Counted from the stretch's first letter, positions 1-5,973 are shown. The stretch is DNA of 8,698 bases from Deltaproteobacteria bacterium (GCA_026388495.1 JAPLJQ010000121.1:1-8698); one strand, 5' to 3'. Numbers and translations are program-made. The notes: generated from the letters alone by a model not told the origin.

Positions 1-174
1 AAGGGAACACCATTTCTCCAGTCCAACAAATGAATCGCGTGTAAGGGTCTTGCCTGACTTGATCTCGACCGGCATCAGGCCGGCGCAGAGCCGCACAAAT
101 CGCTGAAACGTTTCCAGTTCCTGAATCTTGATCAGTTGCCGCACATCCCGTTCGACATACGCAGTGACATAGGC
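1..174 (-). pseudogene. Remnant of AAA ATPase / DUF4143 family gene, internally deleted, runs off left edge
   Basis: On the minus strand one frame is open from base 252 to the window edge (84 codons, upstream TAA at 253-255), with no usable start before the conserved part. From about base 174 it reads GAYVTAYVERDVRQL, then a FQRFVRLCAG stretch, then directly MPVEIKSGKTL and FVGLEKW. The first block matches the usual start of the DUF4143 domain in AAA+ ATPases of the ATP-binding/DUF4143 type. The PVEIKSG block is the family's C-terminal nuclease-like motif, normally well over 100 residues further on. The two are fused in frame at about base 75, so the middle of DUF4143 is missing, and the N-terminal P-loop ATPase domain is absent too. 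I read it as a decayed gene. Intact members are often solitary ATPases, some proposed to be toxin- or defence-related. The family call is from motif recall; the deletion is seen directly. Confidence 0.7.
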
Positions 175-308
175 GCCACTGCAACTGGCGCATGGCTGTA
201 TGCTTGAGTCATGTCCTGCAAATATTTGAGAATATTTCACTTGCAATTCTGCTTATCAGATAATAACTTCTTGCCCAAACAAAACCAACATCCCTTTTAA
301 CATAACGA
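175..308. other. Intergenic stretch without a recognised gene
   Basis: No coding signal beyond the upstream tail of the DUF4143 remnant's open frame, whose residues here do not resemble the family. It contains a 6-bp-arm inverted repeat (GCGCCA at 173-178, TGGCGC at 186-191) exactly where the DUF4143 similarity begins, and is AT-rich after base 200. No convincing promoter with correct spacing was found, although any native recQ promoter would have to lie here or inside the following repeat. Confidence 0.5.
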
Positions 309-454
309 TTGACGGCCTCGTAAAAAGTCAAAGACCATGTCACTCCCGCGGAGGCGGGAGTCCATACCATACGTAAGCGTATAAAAATACTGGATTCCCG
401 TTTTCACGGGAATGACAAATTGAGGTAGGAGTCGACTTTTTACGAGGCCGTCAA
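309..454. repeat. MITE-like element with 21-bp perfect terminal inverted repeats
   Basis: Bases 309-329 (beginning TTGACGGCCTCG) are the exact reverse complement of 434-454. Inside are two further perfect hairpins: ACTCCCGC 342-349 with GCGGGAGT 354-361 (4-nt loop), and ATTCCCGT 394-401 with ACGGGAAT 406-413 (4-nt loop). The element is 146 bp and has no protein-coding content. Reading frames through such repeats give familiar spurious peptides of the VIPVKTGIQ / DSRLRG kind. It resembles non-autonomous dispersed repeats found in many copies in deltaproteobacterial and other genomes. No clear target-site duplication is visible; the flanks share only GA. It ends 37 bp before the recQ start, so it lies in the recQ 5' region and may supply or interrupt expression signals. 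Confidence 0.85.
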
Positions 455-491
455 GATTGCAGAATAAGGAATTCTCAGTGATTGAAAGAGC

Positions 492-2456
492 ATGAGTGAC
501 AAGAGCCGTCAGGCAAAATCCATCCTCAAGAACGTTTTCGGCTATGACAACTTCTGGCCTCTTCAGGAAGAGATTATTGCTCATATCCTGGAGAAAAAGG
601 ATGCCTTGGTCGTGATGCCCACGGGGGGAGGCAAATCCATCTGTTATCAGATCCCGGCACTGATATTTGAGGGGTTGACCATCGTGGTTTCTCCTCTGAT
701 CTCCCTCATGAAAGACCAGGTGGACCAACTGAAGGAATGCGGCGTTCCCGCGGTCTTTCTGAACAGCACATTAAGCGCCTCGCAATACCGGAGTCACGTG
801 GAACGCCTCAAGAAAAACGCCGTCAAGTTGCTCTACATGGCGCCGGAAGCGCTGATGGCAACAAGGCACCTGGCCTTGCTGTCATCATTGAAGGTTGACT
901 GCTTCGCCATAGATGAGGCTCATTGCATATCCGAGTGGGGGCACGATTTCCGCCCGGAATACAGGCAACTATCTGTGTTTCGATCAACCTTTCCAAATGC
1001 AGCCTGTATAGCTCTCACCGCCACCGCCACTCCGCACGTTCGGGAGGATATCAAGAAATCCTTGCAGATCGCTGCAGCCAATGAATTTATTGGCAGCTTC
1101 AATCGTCCGAACCTGTTCCTGGAAGTGGTCCCCAAAACGGCGCCGCTTGAACAAACCATTGATTTCCTGAATCAATATCCGAACGAATCCGGCATCATCT
1201 ATTGCTTTTCACGTCAGCAGACGGACGACCTCTCCGCCGCTCTGCATCGGAAGGGGTATTCCGTCAGGCCTTATCATGCGGGTCTGTCGGAAGAGAAACG
1301 AACGCAGAACCAGGAACTCTTTATTCGGGACGATGTTCAGATCATCGTGGCGACGATCGCCTTCGGAATGGGGATCAACAAATCCAATGTCCGTTTCGTC
1401 GTCCATCACGACCTGCCCAAAAGCATCGACAACTACTATCAGGAAATCGGCCGGGCCGGGCGGGACGGTCTGCCCGCTCATTGCCTGTTGCTTTTCGGAT
1501 ATGGTGATATCCGCAACGTACAGTATTTTATAACACAGAAAACGGAACAGGAGCAAAAGGTTGCCAATATCCTCCTGAGCGCTCTCATCGGTTTTGCGGA
1601 AACAGATCTCTGCCGTCGCATCCCTCTGCTGCAATACTTCGGAGAGGCATACAGGCAAGCCTCTTGCGGGATGTGCGATAACTGCCGGATCGAGAAAAAG
1701 GATTTGGTCGATATTACGATTCCCACCCAGATGTTTCTTTCCTGCGTCAAACGAACCGGAGGATTTTTCGGCGCCGGCCACGTCATTGATGTCTTGCGGG
1801 GTTCAAAATCGCAGAAAGTATTGAAATTCGAACATGACACGTTGTCAACGTATGGGATAGGAACCATGTATTCGGCCGGTCAATGGCGCCACCTTTCCCG
1901 CCAGTTCATCCAGAAGGGACTGCTGATTTACGAATACGAACACGGGTCGTTGAAGCTGACCCCGAAGGCCTGGGAAGTCCTGCGGGCCAATGAGACCGTC
2001 ATGGGAAGGCTGGAAGAGGCAAAAAAAGAAAAGAGGGGGAATCTCAAACAAGAGAAAGAAGCACTGGGGTCCTATGACCATCTCCTGTTTGAAGCTTTCC
2101 GAAAGAAAAGAAAGGAACTTGCCGATCAGGCAAACCTTCCCCCCTTTACGATTTTCCATGACCGGACTCTGAAAGAAATGGCCACACGCATGCCCGGAAC
2201 ACGGGATGGATTGGCTGGAATCTTTGGGATCGGAGCGGCAAAACTGGAAAAATATAGCGATATTTTTCTGGAGATCATAAATCAACACAGACATAGTCAT
2301 AAAATCCCGGAACAATCAAAATCATCCGAGGACAAAACGACACCTCCCCCCGATTCATCGAAGGACAACAAATGTAGACATCAACCCGGCAATAAAGAGA
2401 TCGTTTGTTCCAAACTGATAGCCGGGATTGTTGCCCGGCGAGATCCGTGGTATTGA
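492..2456 (+). CDS. recQ: ATP-dependent DNA helicase RecQ
   Basis: This is a superfamily-2 3'-to-5' DNA helicase that unwinds recombination and fork-repair intermediates in the cytoplasm. All RecQ landmarks are present in order: motif 0 (FWPLQEEII, about 21-29), Walker A MPTGGGKS (42-49), DEAH with CISEWGHDFRPEY (141-157), TATAT (176-180), the second RecA-like domain with YHAGL (261-265), and the motif VI region QEIGRAGRDG (317-326). The four zinc-binding cysteines are C374, C392, C395 and C398. An RQC winged helix (about 410-500) and one HRDC domain (about 528-598) follow. At 654 aa it exceeds the usual ~610. The extra ~55 residues are a K/S/P/D-rich, probably disordered tail. ATG 492 is the first start after an in-frame stop (483-485) but lacks a good ribosome binding site; AAGGA at 466-470 is better placed for a GTG at 478 in another frame. 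Promoter not identified. Followed 35 bp later by the DUF488 gene. Confidence 0.97.
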   Translation: MSDKSRQAKSILKNVFGYDNFWPLQEEIIAHILEKKDALVVMPTGGGKSICYQIPALIFEGLTIVVSPLISLMKDQVDQLKECGVPAVFLNSTLSASQYRSHVERLKKNAVKLLYMAPEALMATRHLALLSSLKVDCFAIDEAHCISEWGHDFRPEYRQLSVFRSTFPNAACIALTATATPHVREDIKKSLQIAAANEFIGSFNRPNLFLEVVPKTAPLEQTIDFLNQYPNESGIIYCFSRQQTDDLSAALHRKGYSVRPYHAGLSEEKRTQNQELFIRDDVQIIVATIAFGMGINKSNVRFVVHHDLPKSIDNYYQEIGRAGRDGLPAHCLLLFGYGDIRNVQYFITQKTEQEQKVANILLSALIGFAETDLCRRIPLLQYFGEAYRQASCGMCDNCRIEKKDLVDITIPTQMFLSCVKRTGGFFGAGHVIDVLRGSKSQKVLKFEHDTLSTYGIGTMYSAGQWRHLSRQFIQKGLLIYEYEHGSLKLTPKAWEVLRANETVMGRLEEAKKEKRGNLKQEKEALGSYDHLLFEAFRKKRKELADQANLPPFTIFHDRTLKEMATRMPGTRDGLAGIFGIGAAKLEKYSDIFLEIINQHRHSHKIPEQSKSSEDKTTPPPDSSKDNKCRHQPGNKEIVCSKLIAGIVARRDPWY

Positions 2457-2491
2457 ACACCGGGCATGACTTGCTTTAAGGTAATTTTACG

Positions 2492-3094
2492 TTGGAATTA
2501 TTCACGATTGGACATTCCGTCCACCCTATCGAGAGATTCATCGCACTGTTGAACATGCATGGCATTACCGCCCTATGCGATGTCCGTTCCAGCCCTTACA
2601 GCCGTTTCACACCGCAGTTCAACCGGGAAGCCCTGAAAGATGAATTGGCGAAGCATCCCATTGCTTACATCTACCTGGGTTCAGAACTGGGGCCTCGAAG
2701 TTCTGACCAAAACTGTTACAAAGATGGCAAGGTTCAGTACGACCTTCTGGCCAGGACAGACCTCTTTCAACAGGGACTTGGCCGTTTGCGCAAAGGGATT
2801 AAGGCCTATCGCATCGCCCTGATGTGCGCCGAGAAGGATCCCATTGTTTGTCACCGGATGATCCTGATCTGTCGTTATTTGCGCGACGGTGCTATTCGCA
2901 TCGGGCATATTCTGGAGGACGGTACAATCGAGAACAATAGCGACGCAGAGGCAAGGCTCATGGAACTCTTGAAGATTTCACCGGATGATCTTTATTCCAC
3001 GACAGAGGCTCAGGTTATGAGGGCATACGACCTGCAGGGTGAAAAGATCGCCTATATACTGCAGGAATCAAAACCCCCACCTGGATCCCGATGA
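2492..3094 (+). CDS. DUF488 family protein
   Basis: A 200-aa protein of the DUF488 family (YeaO-related group), whose biochemical function is not established. The family's landmarks are intact: TIGHS at residues 5-9, DVRSSPYSR at 30-38 followed by F, YLGSELG at 61-67, and LMCAEKDPIVCHR at 110-122 with conserved C112, C120 and H121. These polar and cysteine residues are typical of an enzyme or metal/nucleic-acid-binding site, but that is inference. The start is TTG 2492, preceded by TAAGG at 2477-2481 (10-nt spacing); the nearby ATG 2466 is out of frame. It lies 35 bp after recQ on the same strand with no T-tailed terminator between them, so co-transcription and a DNA-repair-related role are reasonable but unproven. 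The stop codon falls in the loop of a long stem-loop at 3074-3114. Confidence 0.88.
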   Translation: MELFTIGHSVHPIERFIALLNMHGITALCDVRSSPYSRFTPQFNREALKDELAKHPIAYIYLGSELGPRSSDQNCYKDGKVQYDLLARTDLFQQGLGRLRKGIKAYRIALMCAEKDPIVCHRMILICRYLRDGAIRIGHILEDGTIENNSDAEARLMELLKISPDDLYSTTEAQVMRAYDLQGEKIAYILQESKPPPGSR

Positions 3095-3114
3095 AAGGGA
3101 TTGCCGGATGGGGG
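3074..3114 (-). terminator. Probable intrinsic terminator of the perR-rubrerythrin operon, overlapping the DUF488 3' end
   Basis: CCCCCA at 3074-3079 pairs with TGGGGG at 3109-3114. After one mismatch, CTGG (3081-3084) pairs with CCGG (3104-3107) with one G-T wobble. After a 2-nt bulge, ATCCC (3085-3089) pairs with GGGAT (3097-3101) around a 7-nt loop. Read on the minus strand, the stem ends GGTGGGGG and is followed at once by TTTTGATT, a classic rho-independent layout, about 70 bp beyond the rubrerythrin stop. On the plus strand there is no T tract, but the loop contains the DUF488 stop codon (3092-3094). It may therefore also stabilise that mRNA's 3' end. Confidence 0.65.
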
Positions 3115-3186
3115 CGTATGAAGCGTGATTGTCCCTATTTCAGTTCCTTCTTGCTGAAATACCACATGTTTATGATGATCAGACTT

Positions 3187-3708
3187 TTATGCCTTCAACC
3201 GCTGCTCAGAAAGATGCAGGTGGTCCGTCTCGATTTCCACCAGGGCATTGAAGATCTGCTTCAGCCTTTCATGATCGGATTCCGCTGCGGCCTTTTTATA
3301 AAAAGCAATGGCCCGATCTTCCCTTTCATGAGATTCCCTGAGGTTTTTCACATTTTCCGTGTGGCACACCTCACTGCCTGCGGGCACTTTAGCAAGGCGC
3401 AATATTTTTCTCCAGATGGCGGCATGTTCCGCTTCAATCTTTCCCAAAGCCTTGAATAAAAGCTTGCCTTCCGCATCATCGGTTTTCTCGGCGGCGCAGA
3501 AATAAAACGTCGCATTGCTCACTTCCACCTGAAGGGCGTGTTCCGCGTTGGCCTTGTCTTTTTCACTAAGAGGAACCTCAAAGGTAACCACAGCCTCTTT
3601 CACCTCTTTTATATAAGCCTCATGGGCGCCACAAAAGGGGCAGTTCGACGGGGGGTTAGCGCCTATATAAGGATCACCGCAAATCACACATCTCCACAAT
3701 TTTACCAT
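3187..3708 (-). CDS. Rubrerythrin with N-terminal rubredoxin domain (reverse-type)
   Basis: A non-haem iron protein expected to reduce hydrogen peroxide to water in the cytoplasm with electrons from NAD(P)H via rubredoxin-type carriers, a common peroxide defence in anaerobes. Numbering from the upstream ATG, residues 6-33 form a rubredoxin-like iron site (WRCVICG then CPFCG; cysteines 8, 11, 24, 27). A four-helix ferritin-like diiron domain (about 50-172) follows, with candidate ligands E57/E63, E93-x-x-H96, E126/E129 and E161-x-x-H164. Having rubredoxin at the N-terminus is the 'reverse rubrerythrin' order; classical rubrerythrin carries it at the C-terminus. The second of two tandem ATGs (3708) is chosen because GGAGG (3715-3719) lies 6 nt before it but only 3 nt before ATG 3711. 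It sits 24-27 bp downstream of perR on the same strand, implying one operon under PerR control. Confidence 0.93.
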   Translation of the reverse strand: MVKLWRCVICGDPYIGANPPSNCPFCGAHEAYIKEVKEAVVTFEVPLSEKDKANAEHALQVEVSNATFYFCAAEKTDDAEGKLLFKALGKIEAEHAAIWRKILRLAKVPAGSEVCHTENVKNLRESHEREDRAIAFYKKAAAESDHERLKQIFNALVEIETDHLHLSEQRLKA

Positions 3709-3714
3709 CATTCA

Positions 3715-3719
3715 CCTCC
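3715..3719 (-). promoter_or_regulatory. Strong Shine-Dalgarno of the rubrerythrin gene
   Basis: Minus-strand GGAGG in the perR-rubrerythrin gap. Its 6-nt spacing to ATG 3708 decides the start between the two adjacent ATGs. It is much stronger than the weak site before perR, fitting a structural protein made in larger amounts than its regulator. Confidence 0.8.
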
Positions 3720-3735
3720 AAAACAGTTTTATTTT

Positions 3736-4140
3736 TCAGCCTGAGTTGCTTGCTTTACACGTCGGACAGATGCCGTAAAACTCAACATGGTTTCCGATAA
3801 TATCGAAATCACCTCGTTCATGTTCACCAAGATCGAGGTCAAAGCGGCCATGAACATCCATAATCCGCTTGCACCTGACACATATGAGATGATGGTGCAA
3901 CGCCACATCCGGGTCAAAACGCTTTTTATCCGGGTCAATTGAAAGTTCCCTGACCATTCCCATATTTTTCAAGGTTTCCATGGTATTATAAACGGTGGCA
4001 AAAGACATAGTGGGAAACTTATCCGACACGGCCTTATAAACGTCCGCTGCGGAGGGATGGGACATGTTTCCCTGAAGATACTCCAGAATGGCAAGCCTCT
4101 GGGGGGTTTGTTTCATTTTAGTTGTTTCGTGTTTTGTCAC
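3736..4140 (-). CDS. perR: Fur-family peroxide-responsive repressor PerR
   Basis: A 134-aa Fur-superfamily repressor. The N-terminal winged helix (about 9-75) has TPQRLAILEYL and the recognition-helix region FATVYNTMETL. The C-terminal dimerisation domain carries C87-x-x-C90 and C125-x-x-C128, the structural zinc site. Aligned from memory with Bacillus subtilis PerR, the regulatory metal ligands are all present: H28 (H37), D76 (D85), H82 and H84 (H91, H93), and D95 (D104). Aspartate at the last position, not glutamate, is the signature separating peroxide-sensing PerR from iron-sensing Fur. In PerR, iron-catalysed oxidation of the histidines by peroxide releases DNA. Start is GTG 4140 with a weak ribosome binding site; ATG at residue 9 (4116) is an alternative but has none. 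First gene of an operon with rubrerythrin, behind a Per-box promoter, so autoregulation is likely. Confidence 0.9.
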   Translation of the reverse strand: MTKHETTKMKQTPQRLAILEYLQGNMSHPSAADVYKAVSDKFPTMSFATVYNTMETLKNMGMVRELSIDPDKKRFDPDVALHHHLICVRCKRIMDVHGRFDLDLGEHERGDFDIIGNHVEFYGICPTCKASNSG

Positions 4141-4168
4141 AAGAACCCCATTTAAAGACGTTTTTACT

Positions 4169-4183
4169 TTAGAATCATTATAA
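4169..4183 (-). promoter_or_regulatory. Per box (PerR operator) overlapping the -10 element
   Basis: Plus-strand TTAGAATCATTATAA matches the B. subtilis Per box TTATAATNATTATAA at all positions but the fourth. It covers the whole -10 hexamer of the perR promoter, so bound PerR would block RNA polymerase. A weaker overlapping half-match starts at 4178 (TTATAATTA) and continues into AT-rich spacer, possibly allowing a second dimer. Confidence 0.8.
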
Positions 4184-4204
4184 TTAAATAATTATTTTTG
4201 TCAA
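4177..4204 (-). promoter_or_regulatory. Consensus sigma70 promoter of the perR-rubrerythrin operon
   Basis: On the minus strand TTGACA (4204-4199) and TATAAT (4182-4177) both match the sigma70 consensus exactly, with a 16-bp AT-rich spacer. The transcript would start near 4170, leaving a leader of about 30 nt before GTG 4140. Such a strong core promoter implies it is normally held down by a repressor, which the overlapping Per box supplies. Confidence 0.85.
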
Positions 4205-4285
4205 GAGATTTTATGATCGCACAGAACGAAAGCTTCCTGTCGCCTATTCTACAGCCGTACCCGTCATCCAACATGGAAGCGGGCA

Positions 4286-5257
4286 CTAAAGGCTTCCGGC
4301 CCTGTATAAAAGATGATGTTCCGTTTGTTCCTCTCTGACAAGACCTTCTTCCTGCAATTCCAGGAGATGGGAGTAGGTTTCATTGACGGCAAGGAACTGA
4401 TCGAATTCCGGCAATGCTTCCCCAAAGATATCCTGTGAGACCCGATAGGCCGTTTTAGGAGCCGCTGTTACGGAATCCAGGATAAGGCCTCTCCTTTCCC
4501 GATGGTGTGCTATAATTTCCTCAACCCTGCCTTTTAAATCGGCGAAGGGGTCTCCGTGGGCCGGATATACCCTGGAGACAGGCAGGTTTTCCATTTCCTG
4601 CAACGATTCTATAAAGCTCTGGAGGGGACGAAAGCCCGGATGATAGGGATCGGGACTGAGGTTGGGGGTGATCTGCGGCAACACATGATCGCAGGACAGA
4701 AGAATGCCCTCATTGCGGAAGAAAAAGCACACCTGCCCCCGGGTATGTCCCGGCGCCGGGAGGATTTCGAATTTTTTATCCCCCAACGTCTGATATTCAT
4801 GTGCCTCCAGATATTGATCCGCCTCGAAGGGAATCGTGGCCTTTTGAAAGAATTTCAGGAGCCGTACGAGGCTTTCGATGGACCTTTCCGTGAGCCCGTG
4901 AAGACGATAGAACGTTCTCAGGAGCTTCACATTCAGATCCCCCTGCTGGTCGCTAAGAATGCGGGCTGCGTCCACCGGGGACATATAAATGACCGCTCCG
5001 GATAGCTCTTTGATCCGGCCGGCGATACCGCAATGATCCGTATGGAAATGACTGACATAGACCTGATCAATATCGTGGATGGTTCTGCCGATCTGCTTCA
5101 GGGAACTTTCGAGTTTCAGAAACGTCTCCGGGGAATTTACCCCCGTGTCGAACAGTGCCACCCCTCCGTCATGAACCAGGGCAAACACATGGACGTGTTT
5201 GAGACGAAAGGGCATGGGCAGGGTGATCATGTAAAAATTTTCAAATATCTTCTCCAT
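4286..5257 (-). CDS. Metallo-beta-lactamase-fold hydrolase with C-terminal winged-helix-like domain
   Basis: A cytoplasmic dinuclear-metal hydrolase of the MBL-fold superfamily (glyoxalase II/LACTB2-like branch); the substrate cannot be read from sequence. Numbering from the TTG at 5260, the metal site is complete: H71-F-H73-T-D75-H76, H172 (in PGHTRGQ), D191 (in SCDHVL) and H235 (in YPAHGDPF). After residue ~245 a predominantly helical segment containing AHHRERR and ending ELQEEGLVREE resembles the small winged-helix cap found at the C-terminus of many such hydrolases. Length (323-324 aa) is normal. ATG 5257 is preceded directly by TTG 5260. The strong AGGAGG (5272-5277) lies 11 nt before the TTG and 14 nt before the ATG, so the start is ambiguous. 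It faces the same way as perR but is separated from it by 145 bp containing perR's own promoter. It is divergent from the LOG-like gene. Confidence 0.92.
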   Translation of the reverse strand: MEKIFENFYMITLPMPFRLKHVHVFALVHDGGVALFDTGVNSPETFLKLESSLKQIGRTIHDIDQVYVSHFHTDHCGIAGRIKELSGAVIYMSPVDAARILSDQQGDLNVKLLRTFYRLHGLTERSIESLVRLLKFFQKATIPFEADQYLEAHEYQTLGDKKFEILPAPGHTRGQVCFFFRNEGILLSCDHVLPQITPNLSPDPYHPGFRPLQSFIESLQEMENLPVSRVYPAHGDPFADLKGRVEEIIAHHRERRGLILDSVTAAPKTAYRVSQDIFGEALPEFDQFLAVNETYSHLLELQEEGLVREEQTEHHLLYRAGSL

Positions 5258-5315
5258 CAACGGCTACAATGCCTCCTTTTTATAAAACATAACACGCCCA
5301 TTTTCATCTTTTGCA

Positions 5316-5343
5316 TTGACCTTATACGATTGTTTCTGATAAT
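5316..5343 (+). promoter_or_regulatory. Candidate sigma70 promoter for the LOG-like gene
   Basis: TTGACC (5316-5321), a 16-bp spacer, then GATAAT (5338-5343); each hexamer matches consensus at five of six positions. A start near 5350 would give a leader of about 25 nt containing AAAGGA (5364-5369), 6 nt before ATG 5376. A divergent promoter for the MBL-fold gene must lie in the same gap. The best candidate there, TTGAAT/TATAAG on the minus strand, has a short 15-bp spacer and is not annotated. Confidence 0.5.
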
Positions 5344-5375
5344 TCAATGCCGGAACGATAAAGAAAGGACCTCCC

Positions 5376-5885
5376 ATGAAATCCATAACGGTCACACGAA
5401 AACCCTTTATCATCGGCGTGATGGGAAGCCACAATGACGAATCGCCCGCCGTCATGGAAGAGGCCCGGCGTCTGGGTGAAGCCATTGCCGGGCGGGGGCA
5501 TGTCCTGCTGACCGGTGGAGGCCCCGGTGTCATGCGCGCGGCTTCCGAAGGCGCTTACCGGGCGGGCGGCTTCGTCATCGGGATTTTACCCAACGACAGG
5601 AGGCACCCCCTGGAAAAATATCCCAATGAATATGTAGATATACCTATATACACGGGCATGTCCGACGCAAGGAATGTGATCAATGCCAAGACCCCCCATA
5701 TCATTGTGGCCCTGAGCGGCGGCCCCGGGACGCTTTCAGAGATGGCCCTCGCCCTCCAAAGCGGAACGCCGGTGATCAGTCTCCACGCCACGCCATTCGA
5801 ACTTCCCGGTGATTACGACTTTATCACGGTCGACACGCTCGAAGAAGCCCTCCGGGAAATCGATAGCATCCTGGAAAAATTGTAA
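5376..5885 (+). CDS. TIGR00725-type LOG/SLOG nucleotide-binding protein
   Basis: A 169-aa Rossmann-like protein of the SLOG superfamily, which includes LOG cytokinin-riboside phosphohydrolases, DprA and molybdenum-cofactor carrier proteins. Seen motifs: an N-terminal strand with GVMGSH (14-19), a glycine-rich loop TGGGPGVMRAASEGA (46-60), and SGGPGTLSEMALAL (114-127). The last corresponds to LOG's PGGxGTxxE with Ser in place of Pro. The invariant LOG arginine-lysine pair is not evident; SDARNVINAK occupies that place. These features fit the TIGR00725/MoCo-carrier-like branch better than a true cytokinin-activating LOG. Substrate unknown; a nucleotide or pterin-nucleotide ligand is inferred. 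ATG 5376 has a good ribosome binding site. Followed by a stem-loop with a T-rich tail at 5947-5973. Confidence 0.88.
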   Translation: MKSITVTRKPFIIGVMGSHNDESPAVMEEARRLGEAIAGRGHVLLTGGGPGVMRAASEGAYRAGGFVIGILPNDRRHPLEKYPNEYVDIPIYTGMSDARNVINAKTPHIIVALSGGPGTLSEMALALQSGTPVISLHATPFELPGDYDFITVDTLEEALREIDSILEKL

Positions 5886-5946
5886 AAAAGTAAACGCTTG
5901 AAATAATTATCTTTGTACAAATTTTCGCAGACGATAACCGCATTTG

Positions 5947-5973
5947 AGGCTCCCCATAAGGGGCCTTAATTTT
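5947..5973 (+). terminator. Stem-loop with T-rich tail after the LOG-like gene
   Basis: AGG (5947-5949) and CCCC (5952-5955) pair with GGGG (5960-5963) and CCT (5964-5966) around an ATAA loop, with a 2-nt CT bulge. The stem is followed by TTAATTTT. It is a plausible rho-independent terminator for the upstream gene, 62 bp after its stop. It also lies 23 bp before the MFS start codon, so it may act as a leader hairpin for that gene. AAGGGG in its right arm would be the ribosome binding site if the TTG at 5972 were used. Confidence 0.5.

Noticed and set aside
309..413. Short repeated palindromes considered as a CRISPR array
   Set aside because: The units differ, are not regularly spaced and have no spacers; they are the internal hairpins of a single inverted-repeat element.
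297..728. 143-codon minus-strand reading frame before recQ
   Set aside because: It runs antisense through recQ and the inverted-repeat element; the VIPVKTGIQ and DSRLRG peptides are hallmarks of translated dispersed repeats, not a protein.
2421..2439. GCCGGG/CCCGGC hairpin at the end of recQ
   Set aside because: It lies inside the coding region and has no T tract, so it is not a supported terminator.
2462..2476. GGGCATGACTTGC considered as a sigma54 promoter before DUF488
   Set aside because: The GG and GC dinucleotides are not 10 bp apart as required.
3136..3161. TATTTCAG/CTGAAATA hairpin between the convergent genes
   Set aside because: AT-rich with a 10-nt loop and no T tail on either strand; the stronger stem at 3074-3114 explains termination better.
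3091..3459. 122-codon plus-strand frame whose ATG overlaps the DUF488 stop (ATGA)
   Set aside because: It is antisense to the well-supported rubrerythrin and shows no family features; the ATGA overlap is coincidental and lies in the hairpin loop.
4275..4297. GGAAGC/GCTTCC inverted repeat over the MBL gene stop
   Set aside because: Six-bp arms with an 11-nt loop and no T tract; insufficient for a terminator call.
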